A DNA stretch of 8,180 nt from a bacterium (GCA_021817915.1 JAKAFV010000014.1:1-8180), one strand, 5' to 3'. Numbered from the stretch's first letter, positions 1 to 7,211 are shown. Program-made: numbers and translations. The notes: generated by a model from the letters alone, not told the origin.

Positions 1-200
1 GTATTGGATTTGAATATATCCGAAGTTTTTTAAAGAGAAATTACCGTTATCTTTCTCCTAAATATGAGGCGAAAAACACCTATGAAATTGTCGCGCTCAC
101 GGGTTATGTTTTGCTTTTTCAGAATTTTGGAGATGAGGAGTGGAATAGAATATTAAATATTCCTATGGTTAAAAGTTTTTACACAATTGGGGAAATCTAA
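1..200 (+). CDS. Unidentified protein, C-terminal fragment (5' end outside window)
   Basis: An open frame enters from the left edge (first full codon at position 3) and closes with TAA at 198-200, giving the last 65 residues of a protein. The fragment is soluble-looking and rich in aromatic and charged residues. It starts IGFEYIRSFLKRNYRYLSP and ends IPMVKSFYTIGEI. It has no membrane segment, and I recognise no catalytic motif or family. It is probably real: codon use resembles the downstream genes, there is no internal stop, and it ends 18 bases before the next start in the same reading frame, so it is probably the preceding gene of the same transcription unit. By context it may be a glycan-modifying enzyme or glycosyltransferase, but nothing visible proves this. 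Confidence 0.6.
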   Translation, partial: IGFEYIRSFLKRNYRYLSPKYEAKNTYEIVALTGYVLLFQNFGDEEWNRILNIPMVKSFYTIGEI

Positions 201-218
201 GCGATATTTATATTTTCA

Positions 219-1328
219 ATGTTATATTCATCATTTACTTCTAACCCGCGATTCACAAAATATCTTGTTGAGAAAGGAATTTTTAAAAATAATCCTTTAA
301 TTATCGCCGATGTCGGCGCGCGCGGCGGACTTGAATATCATTGGGCGAATTATGGAAACGCGGTTCAATTCGTAGGTTTTGAACCGGACGCGGAAGAATG
401 CAAAAAACTTAACAATTCATTATCGCCTCAGTCAAAGTCCAAATTTTATCCGGTTGCTTTGTATAAAGATAAAGAGACGCATGATTTTTATGAGCAAGTT
501 TCGCCGGCCGCTTGCGGATTATATCGCAGGGATCCCGAAATAGTTGACCGTTTTCCGGCAGGGGAGCTTTTTAAAGTTACGAAAATTTCCCGGATTAAAA
601 CGACGGATTTGGACTCCTTTATTAAGGATTACAATATTCCCGATATTGATTTTATTAAAATCGACGCCGAAGGGGCGGATTACAATATTATTAAAGGAGC
701 TCTTGCGCAGCTTAAAAAATCGATTTTGGGATTCAGCTGCGAAATTCATTTTCAGCCGTGGTGCGTAGGAGCCAAGGGTTTTAGCGAATTAGAACAATTG
801 GTAAGGCCTTTAGGTTTCAGGTTGTACGACATAAACATTGTCCGTTTCGCCAATAAAGCGCTCCCTAGCATAGACAGCGTTCTTCCCGGTGGTTGTGGAG
901 TAGCGGATTACGGTCAAGTTATTTTTGGCCAAGCCATTTTTTTTCGTGATGCCGTAGCGGAAATTGAAGATAAAAAATTAATTTCCGAATGGGATAAGGC
1001 GCGAGTTTTGAAGGCGGCTTCTTTGTTTGAGGTTTTTCAACTTCCTGATTGCGCGATTGAAGTTCTCAACGCCGCGTTAAAAAACGAAATTCTTTCGGAT
1101 GTAAGCGGATATCGCGATTTAATAACTTCTGGTTTTCTTGGGAAGACCACAACTTATGAAAATCATTTGAAGTGGTTGGCCAAGATAAAAAAAAGGGGAT
1201 ATTTAAATTATTACCAATTTTTAAAACCCTATATTAAAAAAATTCCGTTTCTTACTGCCATAAGGCGTTTTATCAAAGAGCAAATTGCGCGCCGCCAAAA
1301 TAATTATGAGCGAAAACATTCTTGTTAA
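219..1328 (+). CDS. FkbM-family SAM-dependent methyltransferase with C-terminal extension
   Basis: This 369-residue protein is predicted to transfer a methyl group from S-adenosylmethionine to a hydroxyl, most likely on a sugar, in the cytoplasm. The FkbM-type (Methyltransf_21) fold shows in order: SAM-binding motif I IADVGARGGLE (29-39), the acidic strand-2 end FVGFEPD (51-57) and the family signature DFIKIDAEGADYNIIKGA (144-161). The core ends near residue 245. The remaining 120 or so residues look helical and basic (ending RRQNNYERKHSC) and are longer than a minimal FkbM domain needs. The ATG at 219 is the first possible ATG after the upstream stop, and no Shine-Dalgarno sequence precedes it. 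The 3' end overlaps the next gene by 23 bases, suggesting coupled translation. The methyltransferase call is firm; the acceptor is unknown. Confidence 0.9.
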   Translation: MLYSSFTSNPRFTKYLVEKGIFKNNPLIIADVGARGGLEYHWANYGNAVQFVGFEPDAEECKKLNNSLSPQSKSKFYPVALYKDKETHDFYEQVSPAACGLYRRDPEIVDRFPAGELFKVTKISRIKTTDLDSFIKDYNIPDIDFIKIDAEGADYNIIKGALAQLKKSILGFSCEIHFQPWCVGAKGFSELEQLVRPLGFRLYDINIVRFANKALPSIDSVLPGGCGVADYGQVIFGQAIFFRDAVAEIEDKKLISEWDKARVLKAASLFEVFQLPDCAIEVLNAALKNEILSDVSGYRDLITSGFLGKTTTYENHLKWLAKIKKRGYLNYYQFLKPYIKKIPFLTAIRRFIKEQIARRQNNYERKHSC

Positions 1329-2073
1329 AATAATAGGGTATCCGGCGACAATACTTCATGGCGATACGGCGGTGTTTGACCGTTGGATGTGGCTTCGCCG
1401 AAATTTAAAGCCTGGTTCGTTGCGCGCTTTGGATGCTGGGTGCGGTTCCGGCGCTTTTACGATGTACGCGGCTAAAATCGGCAATGAAGCTGTCGGAATT
1501 TCCTTTGACGAAAGGAATAATAAGGCGGCCGAAGAGCGGGCGAATCTTCTGAAAATCAAAAATATCCGTTTTATGACGGGTGATTTGCGAAAATTAGGAG
1601 AACTAAAAAAAACACTCGGTTATTTCGACCAAATTATTTGTTTTGAAACAATAGAACATATTTTAGACGATAAAAAACTTGTGAAAAATTTTTATGATAT
1701 GCTGAAGCCTGGAGGAAAATTATTAATTACCGCCCCATATAAAAATTATTATAAACATTTGCTTGGCGACGATAAAACTTCGCTTTCAACCTGCGAAGAC
1801 GGCGGGCATGTGAGATGGGGATATACTCATGAAGAAATTGAGAATATTTTTAATAGTGTTAATCTTGCCATAGAAAAGAAAGATTATATATCTGGGATTG
1901 TTTCGCAACTGCTGGTTGTTTTAGGCAGATTTTTACAGGCAAAAATAAATTATAAAATAGCGTGGCTTGTTGTTTTTCCGTTGAGGATTTTTGCCGTTTT
2001 AGACCCATTAATATCTAAATTATTCAAATTTTCCCATCTTTCTATTGGGGTAATAGGAATAAAAAAAATATGA
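1306..2073 (+). CDS. Class I SAM-dependent methyltransferase (type 11/UbiG-like)
   Basis: This 255-residue methyltransferase has motif I LDAGCGSGAF (42-51), the acidic residue after strand 2 in GISFDER (64-70), ETIEHI (114-119) and the post-motif LKPGGKLLITAPY (133-145). HVRWGYTHEEI (168-178) is a substrate-side segment I associate with methyltransferases of glycan loci. Residues 196-240 are strongly hydrophobic, so the protein may sit against the membrane and act on a lipid-linked acceptor; that is an inference. A TTG start at 1285 is possible, adding seven residues. I prefer the ATG at 1306, because it is the stronger codon and starts directly before the conserved part. It overlaps the FkbM gene by 23 bases, and its TGA shares ATGA with the next gene's start. 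The acceptor cannot be read from the sequence. Confidence 0.88.
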   Translation: MSENILVKIIGYPATILHGDTAVFDRWMWLRRNLKPGSLRALDAGCGSGAFTMYAAKIGNEAVGISFDERNNKAAEERANLLKIKNIRFMTGDLRKLGELKKTLGYFDQIICFETIEHILDDKKLVKNFYDMLKPGGKLLITAPYKNYYKHLLGDDKTSLSTCEDGGHVRWGYTHEEIENIFNSVNLAIEKKDYISGIVSQLLVVLGRFLQAKINYKIAWLVVFPLRIFAVLDPLISKLFKFSHLSIGVIGIKKI

Positions 2074-3242
2074 AAGTCGCTATTTCAGTTCCGGGCAGAT
2101 TTCATCTTTTCAATTTAGCCCAGCAATTATTAAAGCGGGATTATTTGTCCCAGCTTATAACTTCTTACCCGAAATTTGAAGTAGTTAAATATGGCATTCC
2201 GAGAGATAAAGTTAGCTCAATTTTAATTAAAGAAGTTTTATTTCGGGGCTGGCAGAAGCTTCCGGAGATTTTAGGCAATGTTTATAATCCTCAATATTTT
2301 ATCCACCAAGTTTTTGATTCTTTGGCTTGCCGGGCGTTAAAAAAAATCGATATTTTTGTTGGCGGTTCTTCGGTTTCTTTAAAAACAATGGAGAAAGCAA
2401 AATCCATGGGCGCTATTGCGGTTATTGACCATGGCAGTTCCCATATTATTTATCAAAATGACATTCTTAATGAGGAATATGAAAAATACGGCGTAAAAAT
2501 AAAAACATTTTGTCTTCCCCACCCTAAAATTATTGAAAAGGAATTAATGGAATACAGTAAGGCGGATTATATATTTATTCCTTCGTCTTTTGTCAAAAGA
2601 ACTTTTTTAGAGAAGGGCATTGATGAAAAAAAAATAATTCAGGTTCCTTACGGCGTAGATTTGTCTAATTTCCGCCAAGTTCCTAAAAATGACGGCGTTT
2701 TTCGCGTTGTCTTTGCCGGTGGAATGTGCCTGAGAAAGGGAGTTCATTATTTGCTTAAAGCTTTTTCAGAGTTAAATTTGCCGAATTCTGAGCTAATATT
2801 GATAGGTTCTATAAACGAAGAAATTAAACCGTTTTTTAAAAAATATGACGGCAGTTTCAAATGGCTCGGCCATATTCCCCAAAAAGACCTTTATAGGCAT
2901 TATTCCCAAAGTTCGATTTTCGTGATAATGTCTATTGAAGAAGGGTTGGCTTTGGTGCAACCCCAGGCGATGGCTTGCGGTTTGCCGGTTATATGCACAG
3001 CCAATACGGGAGGAGAAGATATTATTAGAGACGGCAGAGACGGATTTGTGATACCTGTCCGCGATGTTGAAAAATTGAAAGAAAAATTAGTTTATCTTTA
3101 TGAGAATCCGGAAATCTGCCGGCGAATGGGCCAATCGGCGAAAGAGCGCGTTAGTTCGGGTTTTACGTGGGATGATTACGGAGATAAAATGATTAGCGCT
3201 TACGAAAAAATTTTAGCCGAAAGAAAACGGCGAATTTTATAA
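2070..3242 (+). CDS. GT4-family glycosyltransferase (Gln variant of the E-x7-E motif)
   Basis: This 390-residue GT-B enzyme is predicted to move a sugar from a nucleotide-sugar onto a growing lipid-linked oligosaccharide at the cytoplasmic membrane face. The N-terminal acceptor domain begins MKVAISVPGRFHLFNLAQQL. The linker has the typical VPYGVD (192-197). The C-terminal donor domain has VVFAGGMCLRKGVHYLLKAF (213-232), WLGHIPQKDLYRHY (265-278) and the signature EEGLALVQPQAMACGLPVI (290-308). In the usual E-x7-E motif the second glutamate contacts the donor ribose; here the pair is E291 and Q299. The rest of the donor site is intact, so I read this as a subfamily variant rather than a dead enzyme. 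The start ATG overlaps the upstream stop as ATGA, indicating translational coupling. Donor and acceptor are unknown. Confidence 0.93.
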   Translation: MKVAISVPGRFHLFNLAQQLLKRDYLSQLITSYPKFEVVKYGIPRDKVSSILIKEVLFRGWQKLPEILGNVYNPQYFIHQVFDSLACRALKKIDIFVGGSSVSLKTMEKAKSMGAIAVIDHGSSHIIYQNDILNEEYEKYGVKIKTFCLPHPKIIEKELMEYSKADYIFIPSSFVKRTFLEKGIDEKKIIQVPYGVDLSNFRQVPKNDGVFRVVFAGGMCLRKGVHYLLKAFSELNLPNSELILIGSINEEIKPFFKKYDGSFKWLGHIPQKDLYRHYSQSSIFVIMSIEEGLALVQPQAMACGLPVICTANTGGEDIIRDGRDGFVIPVRDVEKLKEKLVYLYENPEICRRMGQSAKERVSSGFTWDDYGDKMISAYEKILAERKRRIL

Positions 3243-3250
3243 AAATTTTT

Positions 3251-4573
3251 ATGGTTATCACTTTTTTTAAGCGATTCGCGGGGAAAATAACCAATTTTAA
3301 TATTTTTGAAATAGGGAATTCTGTGATTCTTTATCATTTGTTAATTTTTTATTCCGTTCCGTTTATCGCATTATTCGGCATTTCAACAAAGGTTATGTTT
3401 GTTGATTACAAAATACCGTGGCTGGCGCTTGGTTATGCCGCTGCGGGCCTTTTAGCGTTTATAATTGGTTATTTTACGCGTTTAGGAAGTTATTTTGCCG
3501 AGAAAACGCCGAATATTTTTATTGGCGTTTGGAATCAAAAAAAAGTGAAAATCGCATTTTGGGCATTTTTTATTATAGGAACGGCAAATAGAATAATTAG
3601 AATTGCGGGAGGCGGTTATTTTACCGCCTATAATGTCAGCCCGTTATTTAGCGGCAGCCTTTTTTACGGGTTAGTTGGCTATTTAGATTGGTTTTGGTAT
3701 ATCGCCTTGGTAATAGCTTTTATAAATTATTATAAATTAAAAAAAGAAAGCGGGGATTATAAAAAATGGAGGCTATTGGCTTTTGGCGTTTTAATGATAG
3801 AGATTTTTTACGGCGCTCCCACTTGCAGCAGGATTGCCGTTATCGTGCCGATTCTGCTTTATTTATTGGTAAAATCGTTTGTTTTTAAAATTAAATATCT
3901 ACAAATAGGTTTTGTATTTCTTTTAATGGCGCTCATCTTGTTTCCTTTCGGGGATATTTGCCGTAATTTTTCACTGTTAAATGTTTATCAGATTTTAGAT
4001 TCTTCGCCAGGCAACCATGGGCAAGCCAATTATTCCGCTATTAAAATTGAAAATATCGGAGGATTTATAATGGATAGTTTTTGGGGGAGAGTGAATAGAT
4101 CGTTTGTTTTCTCTAAAATTTTGAGCGCTCCACGGGCGGACATTTCTTCTTATGGCAGTTCATTGTCTAATTTTTTTTCTACTTTAGGACCGCCTAAATT
4201 TTTGTGGCCGAATAAACCGTTAAGCGTAAATAGTTTAGGCAATAGTATCGGCCATAGTTTGGGAGTTCTTTATCCTGAGGATTCCAAAACTAGCATTGGA
4301 CCGACGCTAATCGGAGACTTTTATATGATTTCCGGAATTTTAGGAATTATCTTAGGAATGTTTTTTATGGGCGCGCTTTCCCGTTTTATATATGACTATC
4401 TCATAAAATTAACGAATGTTTCGTCTTCCGGGCTGATGATTTATAGCATTTTTTGGGTACAAGTTATTCAGGGAATGGACAATTGGGTTGCGCCGGTCTG
4501 GGCGAGTTTGATAAAATTCTTTATATTGTTAACCGCGGCGCATTTATTTTTGGCGGCTAAAAAAACTAATTAA
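3251..4573 (+). CDS. Wzy-like oligosaccharide repeat-unit polymerase
   Basis: This 440-residue polytopic membrane protein has about ten hydrophobic segments, near residues 23-45, 57-77, 99-117, 137-160, 174-190, 194-212, 216-233, 353-376, 392-407 and 414-436. A large polar loop at about 234-350 separates the last three. The loop carries PPKFLWPNKP (314-323), followed by SIGPTLIGDFYMISGILGII (348-367). This resembles the late-loop pattern of O-antigen and capsule polymerases, which join lipid-linked repeat units on the outer membrane face side of the inner membrane. Sequence conservation in Wzy proteins is weak, so the call rests on topology, the loop motif and the position between glycosyltransferase genes. 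An O-antigen-ligase-type protein is the main alternative. The ATG lies 8 bases after the upstream stop with no ribosome-binding site. Confidence 0.82.
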   Translation: MVITFFKRFAGKITNFNIFEIGNSVILYHLLIFYSVPFIALFGISTKVMFVDYKIPWLALGYAAAGLLAFIIGYFTRLGSYFAEKTPNIFIGVWNQKKVKIAFWAFFIIGTANRIIRIAGGGYFTAYNVSPLFSGSLFYGLVGYLDWFWYIALVIAFINYYKLKKESGDYKKWRLLAFGVLMIEIFYGAPTCSRIAVIVPILLYLLVKSFVFKIKYLQIGFVFLLMALILFPFGDICRNFSLLNVYQILDSSPGNHGQANYSAIKIENIGGFIMDSFWGRVNRSFVFSKILSAPRADISSYGSSLSNFFSTLGPPKFLWPNKPLSVNSLGNSIGHSLGVLYPEDSKTSIGPTLIGDFYMISGILGIILGMFFMGALSRFIYDYLIKLTNVSSSGLMIYSIFWVQVIQGMDNWVAPVWASLIKFFILLTAAHLFLAAKKTN

Positions 4574-4577
4574 TAAT

Positions 4578-5771
4578 ATGAAAATTCTTCACATAAATTC
4601 TTCTTATTGGCCGGCGTTCAAAATGGGCGGCCCGATTCGATCGGGCCATTTGTTGAATAAATATATAGCCAAAAAAGGCGTTGATGTTTCGGTTTTTACC
4701 ACGAGCGCGGGCTTAGAAAATGAAAAAAATAGGAAATTGGGCGCGCAAGAAATAATAGACGGCGTAAAAATTTTCCGCTTTCCTTATTATGGTTATATAA
4801 ACTATAGCCTTTCTCCGGCATTGTTTTGGAAGCTTAAAAAAGAAATAAAAAATTTTGATTTAATCCATATCTCTGAAATTTGGAATTTTTCCGCCCTAGC
4901 CTTATTTTTCTGGGCAAGAGTCTATAAAAAATCGTACATTGTTTCTCCTCGCGGCAGTTTAATGCTGGAGCCGTTAAAAAAAAGAAGCCGTTTGAAAAAG
5001 AAAGTATTTTTATTTTTGTTTATTAGGAGATTTTTAAAAAAAGCCGCCGCGATTCATTTTACGGTTGAGATGGAAAAGGAGGAGTATTTAAAAGCCGGCT
5101 TGCCTTTAAATAAATTTGTCATAATTCCAAATGGCGTTGATTTTGGCGAATTTGATAATTATGGGAAAGAAGCGGCGAACATCGATTTTAAAAAAGATAT
5201 TGGCGTAGCGCCAAATAAAAAAATAGTATTATCTTTGGGGAGAATCGATTGGAAAAAAGGTTTCGACACCTTGATCCCTGCGTTTGCCGAAGTTATTAAA
5301 AAAAAATCCGATTTAGTTTTGGTTTTAGCGGGTCCTGATAGCGAATATAAGAAAAAAGTTGAAAATTTTATAGATGCGGCGGGGATAAAAGATAAAGTTG
5401 TTTTTACCGGCATTTTAGGCGGGGCGAAAAGAGTCGCCGCGTTTAAATCTGCTAATGTTTTTGTTTTGCCTTCATATTCAGAGAATTTTGGAATGGTGGT
5501 GGCGGAAGCGATGTATTTTAATTTGCCGGTAATAATTACGAAGTACGTGGGGATTGCGCCGGAGGTAGTTAAAAATGGCGCCGGTATTGTTATTGAGAAA
5601 AACGAGAAAGAATTGGCAGAAGCCATTTTGAAAATTTTGGATAATTCGGATATGGCTATGGGAATGGGCCAGCGCGGCAAAGAATTGGTTGAAAGAGAAT
5701 TTTCTCCCGCGATAGTGGCGAATAAAATTTTGAAGTTGTATAATGATATCGATGAAAGAAGGCTTTTATGA
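4578..5771 (+). CDS. GT4-family glycosyltransferase (canonical E-x7-E)
   Basis: This 397-residue GT-B retaining glycosyltransferase is the second GT4 in the cluster. Its N-terminal domain has the glycine-rich acceptor-side loop KMGGPIRSG (15-23) and SPRGSLMLEPLKK (123-135). The linker is IPNGVDFGEF (183-192). The donor domain has LSLGRIDWKKGFDTLIPAF (218-236), VVFTGIL (274-280) and SYSENFGMVVAEAM (299-312), where E302 and E310 form the intact E-x7-E pair. A basic, aromatic-rich stretch at about 134-155 (KKRSRLKKKVFLFLFIRRFL) may hold the enzyme on the membrane. It starts 4 bases after the Wzy-like gene and overlaps the following methyltransferase by 20 bases. An A9 run at 5298-5306 is in frame and encodes lysines. 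The sugar specificity is unknown. Confidence 0.94.
   Translation: MKILHINSSYWPAFKMGGPIRSGHLLNKYIAKKGVDVSVFTTSAGLENEKNRKLGAQEIIDGVKIFRFPYYGYINYSLSPALFWKLKKEIKNFDLIHISEIWNFSALALFFWARVYKKSYIVSPRGSLMLEPLKKRSRLKKKVFLFLFIRRFLKKAAAIHFTVEMEKEEYLKAGLPLNKFVIIPNGVDFGEFDNYGKEAANIDFKKDIGVAPNKKIVLSLGRIDWKKGFDTLIPAFAEVIKKKSDLVLVLAGPDSEYKKKVENFIDAAGIKDKVVFTGILGGAKRVAAFKSANVFVLPSYSENFGMVVAEAMYFNLPVIITKYVGIAPEVVKNGAGIVIEKNEKELAEAILKILDNSDMAMGMGQRGKELVEREFSPAIVANKILKLYNDIDERRLL
4629..4647 (+). other. GC-rich hairpin inside the 5' coding region of the second GT4 gene
   Basis: GGCCCGAT (4629-4636), a TCG loop and ATCGGGCC (4640-4647) form a perfect 8-bp stem. AAAT (4621-4624) and ATTT (4648-4651) can pair outside it across a four-base bulge. 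It begins 51 bases after the start codon and covers the codons of the conserved glycine-rich loop. There is no U-run after it, so it is not an intrinsic terminator. A mild translational effect is possible, but chance is a fair explanation. Confidence 0.3.
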
Positions 5772-6288
5772 GAAATATTGGTCGAGGCCGGAAGGAAACT
5801 TGTCAGATTTTAAGCAAAAATGGCCGGTACTTAAGAATTTTATTCCTTTAGAAAAAGAGAAGGTTATTCTTGATTTTGGCTGTGGAAACGGCGCCATTTT
5901 AAGAGAAATGGCTATTTTAAATCCGGAAGCGCGTTATATTGGCATTGATGTTTCTGGCGTTGCTTTGGAAGCGGCAAAAAAGAAATTGCCGGCAACGGTT
6001 TTTTATAAAGTCGGCGACGGAGAAAAATTTCCGCTTAGCGATAAAAGCATTGATTTTGTTTTTTCTTCGGAAGTGCTGGAGCATGTTTATGATATTGAAA
6101 ACGCCCTTTCGGAACTCCAAAGAGTTTTGAAACCCGGAGGGAAAATTTTATTGACAGTTCCTTATCACGGATTTATTAAAAATATTTTAATAACAATTTT
6201 TGCTTTTAACCGGCATTTTGATCCGGCAGGCCCGCATATTAGATTTTTTTCAAAAAAAAACGCTTTTTGTTTTATTGAACAAATTTGA
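5752..6288 (+). CDS. Class I SAM-dependent methyltransferase, truncated by a frameshift
   Basis: The readable product is 178 residues. It has motif I VILDFGCGNG (38-47), YIGIDVSG (62-69) with the acidic strand-2 end, EVLEHV (107-112) and LKPGGKILLTVPY (126-138), all typical of type 11 methyltransferases. After FFSKK (165-169) the frame falls into a short non-conserved tail and stops at TGA 6286-6288. Removing one base from the T7-C-A9 tract at 6244-6260 joins it to TLFVLLNKF and a further 32 residues, giving a 210-residue protein with the usual C-terminal strands and ending at 6385. The truncated form lacks the last part of the Rossmann sheet and is probably inactive. I prefer the ATG at 5752 over 5743, because MKEGFYEKYW is a typical start of the family and both overlap the previous gene. 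The likely substrate is a sugar of the glycan. Confidence 0.85.
   Translation: MKEGFYEKYWSRPEGNLSDFKQKWPVLKNFIPLEKEKVILDFGCGNGAILREMAILNPEARYIGIDVSGVALEAAKKKLPATVFYKVGDGEKFPLSDKSIDFVFSSEVLEHVYDIENALSELQRVLKPGGKILLTVPYHGFIKNILITIFAFNRHFDPAGPHIRFFSKKNAFCFIEQI
6244..6260 (+). repeat. T7-C-A9 homopolymer tract at the frameshift point
   Basis: Seven T (6244-6250), one C and nine A (6252-6260) lie exactly where the methyltransferase frame changes. Losing one A gives FFSKKTL and losing one T gives FFQKKTL; both restore the full-length frame. Homopolymers of this size are prone to sequencing error, replication slippage and transcriptional slippage. Two other A9 runs (2626-2634 and 5298-5306) sit in intact genes, so A9 by itself is not unusual here. 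Confidence 0.8.
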
Positions 6289-6385
6289 TTTTAACGTTAT
6301 AAAATACGGATATTACGGCCGGTTTTATCCTATTTCGCATTCAATCTATGTTTTGGCCGAAAAAATAAAACAAACACATGATTAA
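6261..6385 (+). pseudogene. Displaced C-terminal part of the frameshifted methyltransferase
   Basis: The +1 frame after the homopolymer tract encodes about 40 residues, starting TLFVLLNKFDFNVIKYGYYG and ending VLAEKIKQTHD, with TAA at 6383-6385. It matches what is expected at the C-terminus of this methyltransferase class: a helix after the FFS segment, a strand before a Gly-Tyr-rich turn, then a final strand SIYVLAEK. It has no independent start. The longer open stretch back to an ATG at 6200 is only a shadow inside the upstream gene. Its stop overlaps the next gene's ATG (6378) by 8 bases, which matches the overlapping layout of the rest of the operon. This supports it as the original end of the gene. 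Confidence 0.8.
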
Positions 6386-7208
6386 AACGCCTCTTAGCGT
6401 GATAATTTTAACTTATAACGAAGAATTGAATATTGAAGCTTGCCTCAAGAATATTTTTGGCTGGGCAGGCGAAATTTTTATCGTAGATAACGGTTCAACC
6501 GATAAAACCGCGGAAATCGCGAAGAATTATGAAGCGCGAATTATTGAGCATGAAGATTATAAAAATCAGGCTCAGCAATTTAATTGGGCGCTTGATAATT
6601 TAAAAATAAAAAATGAATGGATTTTACGTTTGGACGCCGACGAATATTTAACAGAGGAGCTTAAAAATGAAATAGCTGAAACTTTGAAAAGCGTTCCGAA
6701 AGGCATAAATGGTTACTATATGAAGCGCAGGGGTTATTTCATGGGCAAATGGATAAGGCATGGCGGTTATTATCCGACTTGGATTCTACGGCTTTTCCGG
6801 TACGGCAAGGGGAGGTCGGAAGACAGAGAAATGGACGAACATATTATTTTATCTGAAGGAAAAGCTGAAAGGTTGAAAAACGATTTTATAGACGATAATA
6901 AAAAAAATTTAGAATCTTGGATTTTCAAGCATAATAATTTTTCAACTAGGGAAGCCAGGGAGCGGTTAAGGGGCGAATCGGCCGGGATAGGCGGACAAGC
7001 GGGGCGCAAGCGCTGGCTTAAACAAAACTTGTATTTTCGCTTGCCTCTTTTTTTCAGGTCTTTTCTGTATTTTATATATCGCTATTTTTTCCGTTTGGGA
7101 TTTTTAGACGGAAAGGAGGGTTTGATATTCCATTTTCTTCAGGGGTTCTGGCATCAATTTTTGATAGACGCTAAAATTTACGAGAAATTAAAAATCGAAG
7201 AGAAATAA
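6378..7208 (+). CDS. GT2-family glycosyltransferase, WaaE/KdtX-like
   Basis: This 276-residue GT-A inverting glycosyltransferase starts with LSVIILTYNEELNIEACL (6-23). It has the nucleotide-binding IVDNGSTDKTAEIA (35-48) and the metal-binding LDADEYL (85-91), with D86 and D88 as the DxD pair. The middle block GYYPTWILRLFRYGKGRSED (130-149) followed by DEHI (153-156) is typical of the WaaE/KdtX-like branch, whose known members add sugars to lipopolysaccharide inner core; other members serve capsule and exopolysaccharide loci. A hydrophobic aromatic region at about 218-245 probably associates with the membrane. The ATG at 6378 overlaps the restored end of the methyltransferase by 8 bases, and no ribosome-binding site is visible. 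It is the last gene before an intergenic promoter, so it probably closes this transcription unit. Lipid A core is not implied; the substrate is unknown. Confidence 0.93.
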   Translation: MIKTPLSVIILTYNEELNIEACLKNIFGWAGEIFIVDNGSTDKTAEIAKNYEARIIEHEDYKNQAQQFNWALDNLKIKNEWILRLDADEYLTEELKNEIAETLKSVPKGINGYYMKRRGYFMGKWIRHGGYYPTWILRLFRYGKGRSEDREMDEHIILSEGKAERLKNDFIDDNKKNLESWIFKHNNFSTREARERLRGESAGIGGQAGRKRWLKQNLYFRLPLFFRSFLYFIYRYFFRLGFLDGKEGLIFHFLQGFWHQFLIDAKIYEKLKIEEK

Positions 7209-7211
7209 GAT

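Noticed and set aside
1285..1305. TTG start giving seven more residues on the second methyltransferase
   Set aside because: The ATG at 1306 is a stronger start and the extra residues (MRAAKII) look like the read-through of the upstream gene's end in another frame.
3610..3629. AGGCGGT/ACCGCCT inverted repeat with a 6-base loop
   Set aside because: It lies in the coding sequence of the Wzy-like protein, has no U-run, and is explained by the Gly-Gly-Tyr-Phe-Thr-Ala codons.
5159..5680. 173-codon open frame on the - strand
   Set aside because: It lies wholly inside the well-supported GT4 gene, its product is low-complexity Ser/Pro/Lys/Phe-rich with no motif, and it is the antisense shadow of AT-rich coding sequence.
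5738..5743. TATAAT before the third methyltransferase as a promoter
   Set aside because: It is inside the GT4 coding region, no -35-like hexamer stands at the right distance, and such hexamers arise often in AT-rich DNA.
6200..6385. Independent small gene starting at ATG 6200
   Set aside because: Its first 20 or so residues are the out-of-frame reading of the methyltransferase. Only the part after 6260 looks conserved, as that gene's displaced C-terminus.
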